Origin: G963667915 sp965197385 | GTDB taxonomy: Bacteria; Acidobacteriota; Vicinamibacteria; Vicinamibacterales; UBA823 | NCBI GenBank assembly: GCA_965197385.1 | Contig: CBDANA010000005.1 | Coordinates: forward strand, 186,001-250,000 | Length of the DNA: 64,000 nucleotides | Reading direction: 5' to 3' | Shown here: positions 35,383-42,974 of the stretch, piece after piece | How the letters are laid out: the number at the start of each line of letters is the position of its first letter | How positions within the stretch are numbered: position 1 is the stretch's first letter | The notes under the pieces: model-generated | The model's input: only the letters and a program-made list of their open reading frames with translations | Database searches by the model: none | What the model was told of the DNA's origin: nothing | Made by a program: the position numbers and the translations under genes

Positions 35383-35461
35383 GTGCACCTGCTCAGCTGT
35401 TAAGGTAAGACTCTCCGCACGGGGAGGGCATTTCACTGCAGCCGTCCGAAGGCCTTCAGCC

Positions 35462-36196
35462 TTAGAGGGCCAGGATCGTCCCGACCCCCGCCACGATCAG
35501 CAGGATCTGCCTCACGGCGCCGGTGCCGATCGGCTCGCCCTCGTGCAGATGCGGAATCAGGTCGGCCATGGCGACATAGAGGAAGCTACCGGCCGCCAGC
35601 GCCAGGAGGTAGGGCAGCGCCTGGGGCACCGTTTCTGCGGTGGCGTAGATCAGGACGGCGCCGCCGACGGCGCTGAGCGCCGAGAGCGCGTTGAACATGA
35701 GCGCACGGCGTCTGGAGAAACCGGCGCCCAACAGGATCGCGAAATCGCCGACTTCCTGGGGGATCTGATGCGCCGCGACGGCGAGCGCCGTGCTGACGCC
35801 GAGCGGCACCGAGATGAGGACGGAGGCGGCGATGATGGCGCCGTCAGCGAAGTTGTGCAGGCCGCCGCCGATCAGGATGAGCGTGGCGCTCGCGTCGTGG
35901 ACGTCGCAGTCTTCGGTGTGACAATGGCGCCACAGGACGAATTTCTCGACGACGAAGAGTGCGAGGATGCCGGTCAGGAGCGCGCCGAACGCCGACACCG
36001 GCGGCAGGCGCTCGAGCGCTTCGGGCACCAGCGCCAACAGCGCGACACCGAGCAGGGTGCCGACGGCGTAGCTGAGCAGCCACGGGACGAGGCGGTGGCG
36101 CACCGACGCGGGGAGCGGGAGCAGCGCCGAGGCGGCGAGCAGGCCGCCGAGGCTGCCGACCAGACTCAGCCCGACCGCCGTTGCGAGCAGTTGCAC
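35462..36196 (-). CDS. ZIP-family divalent metal transporter
   Basis: A 244-residue inner-membrane metal transporter with about eight helices. The ZIP metal-site motifs are present: helix 4 GGGLHNFADGAIIAASV (His, Asn, Asp) and helix 5 VAAHQIPQEVGDFAILLGAG (His, Glu), with a His/Asp-rich loop WRHCHTEDCDVHD between helices 3 and 4 that could bind zinc or iron in the cytosol. LPYLLALAAGSFLYVAMADL and IPHLHEGE in the C-terminal part match the GufA/ZIP4-like branch. It is a single gene between two element-flanked neighbours. Metal specificity is not determinable. Confidence 0.9.
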   Translation of the reverse strand: MQLLATAVGLSLVGSLGGLLAASALLPLPASVRHRLVPWLLSYAVGTLLGVALLALVPEALERLPPVSAFGALLTGILALFVVEKFVLWRHCHTEDCDVHDASATLILIGGGLHNFADGAIIAASVLISVPLGVSTALAVAAHQIPQEVGDFAILLGAGFSRRRALMFNALSALSAVGGAVLIYATAETVPQALPYLLALAAGSFLYVAMADLIPHLHEGEPIGTGAVRQILLIVAGVGTILAL

Positions 36197-36258
36197 GCCA
36201 CGGATGATAGATCAGCGAAGCGGCTGAGGTCGAAACCTGACGAGTGCCGGCTACCTTA

Positions 36259-36418
36259 CCAGCCCGTGGTGAAAGTCCCGCGGCATTCGACCGCCGATGC
36301 ATCCCGCCCCGCGGCGTTACTCGTCGGTCGAATACTCCCGGTATTCTCCCTCCTCTCGCCTGGCGTGGCGGACGCCTCGACGGTCTCGGTGTTACGCTGG
36401 ACTTTCACCACGGGCTGT
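36259..36418. mobile_element. Palindromic MITE-like element, copy 3 (160 bp, reverse)
   Basis: Shortest full copy. Ends CCAGCCCGTGGTGAAAGTCC and CTGGACTTTCACCACGGGCT, each flanked by TA in the wider TTAC context (36256-36259; 36417-36421). The core retains CGAATACTCCCGGTATTCTC but lacks the GTGGACAACGCCCAGC block. The right TA is the TA of the VWA gene's TAA stop. Confidence 0.83.
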
Positions 36419-37443
36419 TACGGCGTGGCGACGTAGCCGCGGCGAGCGCGCACGCGGTGCTTCGAGCCCGCCACCTCCACCTCGATCTCGTGCCATCGCC
36501 CGTCGCGGTGCCCCGGAGCCGGGTACGCCAGGTTGTACTGGCGGCTCAGCTCGTTCGCGACGCCGGCGGTCGCCGGATCGAGGTCGCCCACCGACCGGAT
36601 GATCTCGGTACGGCCCCCGCTGTCGTCGGTCAGTTCCCGGAGGGCCGCTTCGTTCACACGCTCGTCACTCGACGAGCGGCGAGACCCGCCTGGTCTGCCG
36701 CCGCGACCCCGTCCGCTCGGTATCGGAAAGAGCAGCGGCTGGGGTACCCGGGGCAGCCGCAGGGTGAACCCAGAGCTTCCGCGGCTGTCGATGCCGATCG
36801 CGTAGACGAGAACTTCGGTCTCACGGATGAGCTGGCGGAGTGAGTGCGGATCGGTCAGGCTGTTCGTGTCGTTGCCGTCAGAAATGATCACGATCGCCTT
36901 CTTCTGGTGCTGGCCGCGATCGGCCAGCGGGACGGCTTCGGCCACCGCGTCGTACATCGCCGTGCCGCCGAGCGGCTCGATGCGGCGCAGTGCGCCGCTG
37001 ACCGACTCTCGATCGGTCGTCCAGTTGCGGACCAGGATCGGGTAGTTGCTGAACCGGTAGAGGAACACTTCGTCGGCCGGGTCCAGCAACTCGAGCAGGA
37101 ACCGGTCGAGCGCACTGCGCGCCGAGCGCATCTTCTGGCCGGCCATGCTGCCGCTGGTGTCGAGAACGATCCCGAGGCTGACCGGCACGCGCTCGGCGCT
37201 GAAGTGGAAAATCTCCTGCAGGACACCGTCCTCGTAGATCTGGAAATCTTCCTGCCGCAAGCCCTCGACGAATCGGCCGCGCGCGTCGGTCACCGCCGCC
37301 GTCACGTTGATCAACTCAACGCCCGTGCGGAACCGAAACCCTTCCTGCTGCTGCGTCGAGACGACAACGTGACCAACCAGGAGGGCCAGCGTGATGACGC
37401 CGGCTAGCGTTCGCTTGGCGCGCGGGATCGGTGTGGCCTTCAT
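36418..37443 (-). CDS. VWFA-domain protein, exported
   Basis: A 341-residue protein with a signal anchor (LAGVITLALLVGHVVVSTQ), an N-terminal strand region (FRTGVELINVTAAVTDARGR; LRQEDFQIYEDGVLQEIFHF) and a von Willebrand A domain with an intact MIDAS: GIVLDTSGSMAGQKMRSAR, then MYDAVAEAVPLA and VIISDGNDTNS. This is the VWFA-related arrangement common in Acidobacteriota surface proteins. ATG 37443 overlaps the stop of the next upstream gene (ATGA), so the pair is co-translated. The partner protein bound by the metal site is unknown. Confidence 0.87.
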   Translation of the reverse strand: MKATPIPRAKRTLAGVITLALLVGHVVVSTQQQEGFRFRTGVELINVTAAVTDARGRFVEGLRQEDFQIYEDGVLQEIFHFSAERVPVSLGIVLDTSGSMAGQKMRSARSALDRFLLELLDPADEVFLYRFSNYPILVRNWTTDRESVSGALRRIEPLGGTAMYDAVAEAVPLADRGQHQKKAIVIISDGNDTNSLTDPHSLRQLIRETEVLVYAIGIDSRGSSGFTLRLPRVPQPLLFPIPSGRGRGGRPGGSRRSSSDERVNEAALRELTDDSGGRTEIIRSVGDLDPATAGVANELSRQYNLAYPAPGHRDGRWHEIEVEVAGSKHRVRARRGYVATP

Positions 37444-38186
37444 GGTGTGCCGATCTCCCGTCCGGCGCGGAGGCCCGCGTCGTCGGGTGACGCGTCGCGG
37501 CGATCCACGTGTGGCATCACGACGTCGTCGGCGTCGCGGAAGCTGAGGCGGTACCGGCCGACCGCCCGCTCGGCCGGCGCCGACACGACGAATGGCGCGG
37601 TCGCGCCGCTCCCCAGAATCGGCTTCTCCAGTGCCGCGTGACTCGTGCCGAGCAGGTCGCCTGCCCGATCGAAGAGGGAGGCGACCGCCACCAGATTGCG
37701 TCGCGCGCCGCCGTCGTCCAGGTTGCGGACCGTGCCGCGGATCACCAGGGTGTCGTCGAGGCGGTCGTGCGTCAGCGTCAGCAACTCCAGAGGCTGGGCG
37801 GCCGGCGCGGTGACCGGCGCGTCGGGGGTCGAGGCGGGACCGTTCACGACGATCAGGCTCGCGACCACGCCGACGACGAGAACGGCGGCCGCGATGATGG
37901 GCGCCGGGCCGAGGCCGGCCAGCGACGGTGCGCTCTCGACGAACAGTTCGCGCGGCGCAGGTGACGCCGTGGGACTCGACGTCGCGGTGGGTCGACCGTG
38001 CCGCCAGTCGGAGACGATCTCTTTCTCGACCTCCGGTCGTGCGGTCGCCGCGCGCTCCGCCACCAGCAGCGCGATGCGCGCGTCCGAGCGCCGCCGCTCG
38101 TCGCGCAGCAGGCGCCACGCCAGGATGGTCATACCGATGGCGACGAGCAACGACACCAGCGTGACGGCGGCGAGGACGGTGTCCAT
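37440..38186 (-). CDS. Two-helix membrane protein with C-terminal beta (FxLYD-like) domain
   Basis: A 248-residue protein: an N-terminal helix (VLAAVTLVSLLVAIGMTILAW), a charged cytosolic region (LRDERRRSDARIALLVAERA), a second helix (PIIAAAVLVVGVVASLIVV) and an extracytoplasmic beta domain. That domain reads LTLTHDRLDDTLVIRGTVRN, then ASLFDRAGDLLGTSHAALEK, and resembles FxLYD-type repeats. It is co-translated with the VWA gene and may be its membrane partner. No catalytic motif. The function is not recognised. Confidence 0.7.
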   Translation of the reverse strand: MDTVLAAVTLVSLLVAIGMTILAWRLLRDERRRSDARIALLVAERAATARPEVEKEIVSDWRHGRPTATSSPTASPAPRELFVESAPSLAGLGPAPIIAAAVLVVGVVASLIVVNGPASTPDAPVTAPAAQPLELLTLTHDRLDDTLVIRGTVRNLDDGGARRNLVAVASLFDRAGDLLGTSHAALEKPILGSGATAPFVVSAPAERAVGRYRLSFRDADDVVMPHVDRRDASPDDAGLRAGREIGTP

Positions 38187-38216
38187 GACGGGCTGCTCCC
38201 TGATCGACGCCGGACG

Positions 38217-39274
38217 TCAGCGCAAGACGAACTCCACAGCCACCTCGACGATGACGTCGACGGCCATGCCCTGCCGCGTCGCCGGCGAGAACCGCCATTG
38301 CCGCACCGCCTCCACCGCGCGGGCGTCGAGGCCGTAGCCGAGGCTTCGCCGCACTTCCACCTGACCGACCGATCCGTCCGCCAGGATGATCACCTCCAGC
38401 ACCACGTCGCCTTCGACGTTGGCCCGGCGCGCCGCCTCCGAATAGCGTGGCTTGACTTCCCGCAGCAGTCGGGGCGGTTCGACGCCGCTCCCTGGCCGGT
38501 ACGGACCGCCGCCGATCCCCCCGCCGAATCCGGGACCGAGGCCGGGGCCGTCACCGTCGCCCAGTCCGGTACCTCGCCCCGAGCCGGCGGCGGCGCCCGT
38601 GCCCAACCCCTGGCTGGGGCCGGCGGCCGACGTCGATGCGAGGATGCCGAGACGGTTGCGCAGGTTGCCGGGCAGGCTGATGACCGGGGCGAGCAGTAAC
38701 GGCTGCGGCGCGTGGTCCAGAACCGGCCGACGCGTGGCGGTGACGACGCGCGGCGGTCGGACCGACGGTACCGGACTGACGATCGGCCTGGGTCGGGGAG
38801 CCCGCTGCTCGGCCTGCGGCGGCGGTTCCGGCTGGTTCAGCCCGCCCCCGCCCCCGCCGGTCCAGGAGTGGTCAGGTAGACCAGCCGTGTCAGCTCTGGA
38901 GGAATCCGTTCCTCGGTGACCAGCGTTCCCGCCCCGACGGTCGTCATGATGACGATCACCAGGACCCCAATGGCATGGACGGCGGTGGAGAGCAGCGTGG
39001 GAAGGCCTACCATGCGTTGGGCCTCGAGCGACCGGGCGAACAGGGCCGGGACGCCGATCAGCGCCGGCGTCTGCCGGGCGTCCGGGCCGAGGGCGGCCCG
39101 AGTCTCCGCCAGGCGCCGGATCAGTCTGGTGGCCTCCTGATCGCCGATGAAGCCCTCGTGAACGGTGGCAACAAGGCCGTCGGCGACCCATCCGTCGATC
39201 CGGTGGACCGGGACCCCGATGGCAGCGGCCATCTCTCGGGGCGCGTACACTTCGGGTGCGTCAGTGCGTCTCAT
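38217..39274 (-). pseudogene. HTH-TonB fusion protein, frameshifted in a G-rich tract
   Basis: From ATG 39274: a MerR/excisionase-like HTH (EVYAPREMAAAIGVPVHRID; HEGFIGDQEATRLIRRLAET), a transmembrane helix (LSTAVHAIGVLVIVIMTTV) and PPELTRLVYLTTPGP. A frame change occurs in the G/C-rich run at about 38840-38865. The C-terminal part then reads GGLNQPEPPPQAEQRAPRPR, a Gly-rich spacer, and a TonB C-terminal domain (VKPRYSEAARRANVEGDVVL; GYGLDARAVEAVRQWRFSPA). One base must be gained or lost to join them. Whether this is a real lesion, slippage or an assembly error cannot be told. The intact protein would be an energy transducer with a cytosolic HTH. Confidence 0.72.
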
Positions 39275-39539
39275 GTCACGAGGAAGGCGCTCCGCGCCCG
39301 CAGAGGCTCCCGGCCCGACGCCACAAAGGACGTTGTGAAACGGCTTCTGCCAGCGGGGCGCGGAGCATCGTACCCGGTCCACTCGACGACTGTTCACGCA
39401 AAAGACTTGCCGGTGTCGAAAGCGGTGGCCCTCATTAGCCTTAGACGCTTTTTCGGCTCATTTCGTGTGGTTCTGTTCCGGAGCTGCGGCCCGGACGCGA
39501 CACCGCTGTAGCCGGGAGAGGTCAGCGGACAGGTCACTA
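39275..39539. other. Intergenic stretch without recognised features
   Basis: Between the HTH-TonB gene start and the element at 39540. I see no gene, no RNA motif and no convincing promoter pair. Confidence 0.5.
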
Positions 39540-39729
39540 GCAGCCCGTGGTGAAAGTCCCGCATGACACCGAGACCCCTCTAAGGTCAAGTCAAAGCCGC
39601 GGCCGTCCCGAGGGAGGTGCGAGGAGGGAGAATACTGGGAGTATTCGACCCATCGCGGACAACGCCCAGCGCCGCCGAAGCCGGGATGCATCGACGGTCG
39701 AATGCAGCGAGACTTTCACCATGGGCTGT
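39540..39729. mobile_element. Palindromic MITE-like element, copy 4 (190 bp, forward)
   Basis: Same length and orientation as copy 1, flanked by TA at 39538-39539 and 39730-39731. Ends GCAGCCCGTGGTGAAAGTCC and GACTTTCACCATGGGCTGT. The core holds GAATACTGGGAGTATTCGAC and GCGGACAACGCCCAGCGCCG, with scattered substitutions relative to copy 1, indicating divergence since insertion. Confidence 0.85.
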
Positions 39730-39804
39730 TAAGCTACCGGCGGCGCTGGCCGGCCACAGGGCTTCTGGATTCGCTGGTGCCGGCAATCCCTGGAGGAACC
39801 ACTC

Positions 39805-40941
39805 GTGCCTCACCGCACCCCTGGCTCACCGGGTCGTCCCGTCAAGGGAGATCTCGACGGCGAGCCGATCCGTTACTACCGTCCGCGCGGGAGCGCCGAC
39901 GTCCGGCAGCTCATTGATCAAGGCTTCCAGGCGTTCAACGCAGGCCGTCTGTCGGAAGCGTGTCGCATCTTCACAGACAAGATGCTGGAGCCGTCCAACG
40001 ACACGACGATCGGGTTGACCGTGGCTGGGGCGTTGACCCCGGCCGGTCTCGGCGGCTGCATCATCGAGCTGATGGAGCGCGGGCTCGTCGATTTTCTCAT
40101 CAGCACGGGCGCGAACCTCTATCACGACCTGCACTACGCGATGAACTTCACCCTGCATCGTGGGTCGCCCTTCCTCGACGACGTCGAGCTGTACGAACAG
40201 GGCATCATCCGGATCTACGACGTCCTGTTCCAGTCGTCGGTGCTGCTCGAGACCGATGCCTACATCCGGGAGTTCCTGACGCGCGAGCGCTTCGAGGGGC
40301 CGATGTCGAGCGCCGAGTTTCATTACCGGCTCGGGCGGGATCTCATGGAACGGTTTCCGGGCTGCGAGCAGCACTCGGTCGTGGCGCATGCGGCCGCTGC
40401 CGACGTGCCGATCTACACGTCATCTCCGGGCGACAGTTCGATCGGCATGAACATCGCCTCGAACGAGTTGCTCGAGGGCAGCTCGTTCATGATCGATCCC
40501 AATCGGGATGTGAACGAGGTCTGCGCCATCATCCTCGCCGGTCACCAGAACGGATGTGTGATTCTCGGCGGCGGGTCACCGAAGAACTTCTACCTACAGG
40601 GGCAACCAACCCTGTGGGAGATCTATGGGATTCCGAAAGGCGGCAACGACTATTTCATCCAGATCACGACGGACCAGGCGGTGTGGGGCGGCCTGTCCGG
40701 AGCGACGCCGGCGGAGGCGGTGAGCTGGGGCAAGGTCAACCCCGCTAGGCTTCCGGACACGGTCGTGGCCTATTGCGACTCGACCATCGCCTTCCCGCTG
40801 TTTTGCGAGTACGTGATCGGCTCGGCGCGCGGCCGCCGGCCGCGCAAAGCGCTGATGCAGCATCGCGAGGCGCTGGTCGCCGACTTGAAGCACCAGGCCG
40901 CGCAAGCCCGTGAGGCGCAGCGAAAGGACCCGGACGCCTGA
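39805..40941 (+). CDS. Deoxyhypusine-synthase-like enzyme
   Basis: A 378-residue NAD-dependent enzyme of the deoxyhypusine synthase family. Bacteria generally lack eIF5A, and bacterial members are thought to act on free polyamines (homospermidine-type synthesis). Family motifs are in order: LTVAGALTPAGLGGCIIELM, LISTGANLYHDLHYAM, YTSSPGDSSIGMNIA, the catalytic-Lys region CVILGGGSPKNFYLQ (K260, equivalent to Lys329 of human DHS) and GLSGATPAEAVSWGKV. GTG 39805 is supported by GGAGGAA eight bases upstream. Element copy 4 ends 75 bp before the start. No other polyamine gene is adjacent, so the exact product is an inference. Confidence 0.85.
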   Translation: MPHRTPGSPGRPVKGDLDGEPIRYYRPRGSADVRQLIDQGFQAFNAGRLSEACRIFTDKMLEPSNDTTIGLTVAGALTPAGLGGCIIELMERGLVDFLISTGANLYHDLHYAMNFTLHRGSPFLDDVELYEQGIIRIYDVLFQSSVLLETDAYIREFLTRERFEGPMSSAEFHYRLGRDLMERFPGCEQHSVVAHAAAADVPIYTSSPGDSSIGMNIASNELLEGSSFMIDPNRDVNEVCAIILAGHQNGCVILGGGSPKNFYLQGQPTLWEIYGIPKGGNDYFIQITTDQAVWGGLSGATPAEAVSWGKVNPARLPDTVVAYCDSTIAFPLFCEYVIGSARGRRPRKALMQHREALVADLKHQAAQAREAQRKDPDA

Positions 40942-41007
40942 CGCCTGACGCTGGCGACGCCGCGCGCGGGCCAGAAACTCGAGGTGCGCCCCGGGTTGGT
41001 GCGGCCG

Positions 41008-41703
41008 TCACCGCGGCGACGCCGCTGCGTAGGTCGCCGGGTCGGTCGCGCCGGTTTCGCTGAAGGCGTCCCGCCGCTCGCGACACTTGCTGCACAGGCC
41101 GCAATGCCGGTTCCCCTGTGGTCGCATGCACGACATCGTCAGGTCCAGGCGGACGCCGAGATTCAGACCGAGCCGGATGACGTCCGATTTCCGGGATTCG
41201 GCCAGCGGCGCCTCGATCGCGATCGGGTGCGCCAAGCCGAGCGAAAGCGCCAGGGCCATCGCCGTGAAGAATGCTGGCGAGGCGTCGGGAAACGGATTGC
41301 CCGCGAGCGTCCCGAGCACGAGTCGGCGCAGGCCGTGATGCGCACAGTACACGCCGGCCTTGGCCAGTAGCACGGCGTTGCGTCCGACGAGGTACACGTC
41401 AGAGTCCGGCGTGTCGTAGGCGGGCGGCTCGCCTCGGATCGCCCAGTGCGACGGGGGGTAGGCGTCGCGCATGTCCACCGCCAGGCGGGCAACCGGCCCG
41501 ACATCGGTGAAGGGCCGGGTCGACAACAAGCGCTCGAGCATCGCCACCTCCGCTGCTTCCCACGCGAACCCGACGCTGATGTACACTGGGTGCACGGGCG
41601 TCGCGCCGACCGCCGACTCCGAGGCAAGCAGGATGGCGCTGTCGAGGCCCGCGGAACAGAGGACGGCTGTCGCTTGACCCTCTCTCGGGCCTTTGGCTAC
41701 CAT
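41008..41703 (-). CDS. queC: 7-cyano-7-deazaguanine synthase (QueC-like)
   Basis: Makes preQ0 from 7-carboxy-7-deazaguanine with ATP and ammonia on the queuosine path. The 231-residue protein has the PP-loop variant VLCSAGLDSAILLA (SAGLDS in place of SGGxDS), PVYISVGFAWEAAE, YLVGRNAVLLAKAG, LVLGTLAGNPFPDASPAFF and the four-Cys zinc motif CMRPQGNRHCGLCSKCRERR. It lies divergent from queD 56 bp away, and shared pathway and adjacency support both names. Start GTG 41703 is the longest plausible; no strong ribosome site. The SGG to SAG change suggests a divergent subfamily. Confidence 0.85.
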   Translation of the reverse strand: MVAKGPREGQATAVLCSAGLDSAILLASESAVGATPVHPVYISVGFAWEAAEVAMLERLLSTRPFTDVGPVARLAVDMRDAYPPSHWAIRGEPPAYDTPDSDVYLVGRNAVLLAKAGVYCAHHGLRRLVLGTLAGNPFPDASPAFFTAMALALSLGLAHPIAIEAPLAESRKSDVIRLGLNLGVRLDLTMSCMRPQGNRHCGLCSKCRERRDAFSETGATDPATYAAASPR

Positions 41704-41759
41704 CGGGTCATCGGCGGCTCAGTGGCGAGCGCCGTTCCGATCCATCAACCGCATCGAAG

Positions 41760-42188
41760 ATGCCCATGTATTCCGTCGTCAAGCGTGTGGATTTCTGCTA
41801 CGGGCACAGACTGCTCGACTACGATGGCATCTGCAAACACCCGCACGGGCACAATGCCGTTGCCGAGGTCGAGATCCGCACGGAGACGCTGGACCAGACT
41901 AGCATGGTGTGCGACTTCAGCGACGTCAAGCGCCTTGTCAAGGGATGGATCGATCGCGAAATCGATCACAAGATGATCTTGCGCGAGGACGACCCGCTCG
42001 TCGAGCCGCTTCGGACGCTCGGTGAGCCGGTCTTCTTGGTCGACAGCAATCCCACTGTGGAGCGAATCGCGCGGCTCATCTACGAGCAGGTGGAGTTGGC
42101 CGGGTTGCCCGTGGTCCGCGTGAAGGTGTGGGAAACACCGACGTCGTCGGCGGCCTACGAGCCGACGCCGAAGACCGTCGACGCCTAA
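41760..42188 (+). CDS. queD: 6-pyruvoyltetrahydropterin synthase / QueD-like enzyme
   Basis: Converts dihydroneopterin triphosphate towards 6-carboxy-5,6,7,8-tetrahydropterin, the first step after GTP cyclohydrolase in queuosine synthesis. The 142-residue protein has the zinc His triad in FCYGHRLLDYDGICKHPHGH (one His then HxH), the Cys of the active-site triad in DGICKHPHGH, DFSDVKRLVKGWIDREIDHK with catalytic Asp/His, and late ETPTSSAAYEP with Glu. ATG 41760 lies in a divergent arrangement with queC. No preQ1-riboswitch-like leader was seen in the 56-bp gap. Confidence 0.88.
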   Translation: MPMYSVVKRVDFCYGHRLLDYDGICKHPHGHNAVAEVEIRTETLDQTSMVCDFSDVKRLVKGWIDREIDHKMILREDDPLVEPLRTLGEPVFLVDSNPTVERIARLIYEQVELAGLPVVRVKVWETPTSSAAYEPTPKTVDA

Positions 42189-42197
42189 GGCCTAAGG

Positions 42198-42878
42198 TTA
42201 GACACGCCGTCGCACCTCGACGAGCACTTTCGACGCGGCGCGCGTCCCGATCGTCACGTGGCGGTGATCGCCGCTCACCACGCTCACGCTGTCCGCGGCC
42301 GGATCGCGGGCCGTCACCGTGATCGGCTGACCTGGTTTCAGGTCGTATCCCTCCAGAAAGTGCAGGAATGCGGCGTCCTGATCGAGCACTCGCGCCACCA
42401 CCACCGTCTCGTCGAGTTGACAGGTGAGCAGGCTGTGATACCGATGCTGGGCCACGGTGCCCTCGGGGTCCGGAATCGGATCGCCGTGTGGATCGACGGA
42501 CGGCCGGCCGAGCCACTTGTCGATCCTTTCGATGAGCCGATCTGAGACGGCGTGCTCGAGATGCTCCGCCTCTTCGTGCACTTCGGCCCAGCTCATGCCC
42601 ATGACCTGGACCAGGAACAGCTCGACCAGCCGGTGTCGCCGCAGGACGAGCGCGGCCAGCCGGTTTCCGGCGTCGGTCAGGCGGACGCCGGCGTAGGGCT
42701 CGTAGGTGACGAGGCCTGAGTCAGAGAGGGTTTTCACCATCGTCGTCGCCGTGCCCGGGACTACGCCGAGCGCCGAGGCGAGGTGGCCCATGGGCACCAG
42801 CGCGGTGTCGTCCTCCAGCGCCGTTTGCGCCTGGTAGATCGCCTTCAGGTAGTTCTCGACCGTGCTCGATGGCAGCAT
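42198..42878 (-). CDS. DtxR/MntR-family metal-dependent transcriptional regulator
   Basis: A 226-residue regulator with all three DtxR modules. The winged HTH is at residues about 5-65 (SSTVENYLKAIYQAQ; LASALGVVPGTATTMVKTLS; GLVTYEPYAGVRLTDAG). The dimerisation/metal domain is at about 66-140 (LRRHRLVELFLVQVMGMSWA; VHEEAEHLEHAVSDRLIERI). The C-terminal FeoA/SH3-like domain follows (GYDLKPGQPITVTARD). The HEEAEHLEH cluster supplies typical metal ligands. It is divergent from a multicopper oxidase-ZIP-cupredoxin cassette, and a palindrome lying on that cassette's promoter is its likely operator. Senses Mn2+ or Fe2+; which cannot be told. Confidence 0.9.
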   Translation of the reverse strand: MLPSSTVENYLKAIYQAQTALEDDTALVPMGHLASALGVVPGTATTMVKTLSDSGLVTYEPYAGVRLTDAGNRLAALVLRRHRLVELFLVQVMGMSWAEVHEEAEHLEHAVSDRLIERIDKWLGRPSVDPHGDPIPDPEGTVAQHRYHSLLTCQLDETVVVARVLDQDAAFLHFLEGYDLKPGQPITVTARDPAADSVSVVSGDHRHVTIGTRAASKVLVEVRRRV

Positions 42879-42901
42879 TTGCAGGCCCTATCTCTCGAAA
42901 C

Positions 42902-42930
42902 TTGACTTCTAGTGGTCTCTTAACTTATAT
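42902..42930 (+). promoter_or_regulatory. Sigma-70-type promoter for the multicopper oxidase cassette
   Basis: TTGACT (42902-42907), 17-bp spacer, TTATAT (42925-42930). Close to consensus, 45 bp before the oxidase ATG, and overlapped at its -10 by a 20-bp palindrome. Confidence 0.6.
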
Positions 42931-42947
42931 TTCGATATATCAAAATA
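42928..42947. promoter_or_regulatory. Probable DtxR-family operator (20-bp palindrome)
   Basis: TATTTCGATATATCAAAATA reads as two 10-bp half-sites with one mismatch. It is AT-rich in a GC-rich genome, lies between the divergent dtxR-type gene and the oxidase, and overlaps the -10 box, so binding would block the rightward promoter. Confidence 0.6.
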
Positions 42948-42974
42948 GAGTTTCTGATTACTCAGAATTCCACA

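Noticed and set aside
38840..38870. Programmed ribosomal frameshifting in the HTH-TonB gene
   Set aside because: There is no slippery heptamer with a downstream structure in register that I can point to; an indel in the G-rich run is simpler.
41704..41759. A preQ1 riboswitch between queC and queD
   Set aside because: The 56-bp divergent gap has no C-rich loop/A-rich tail pattern expected of preQ1 aptamers and is too short for one on each side.
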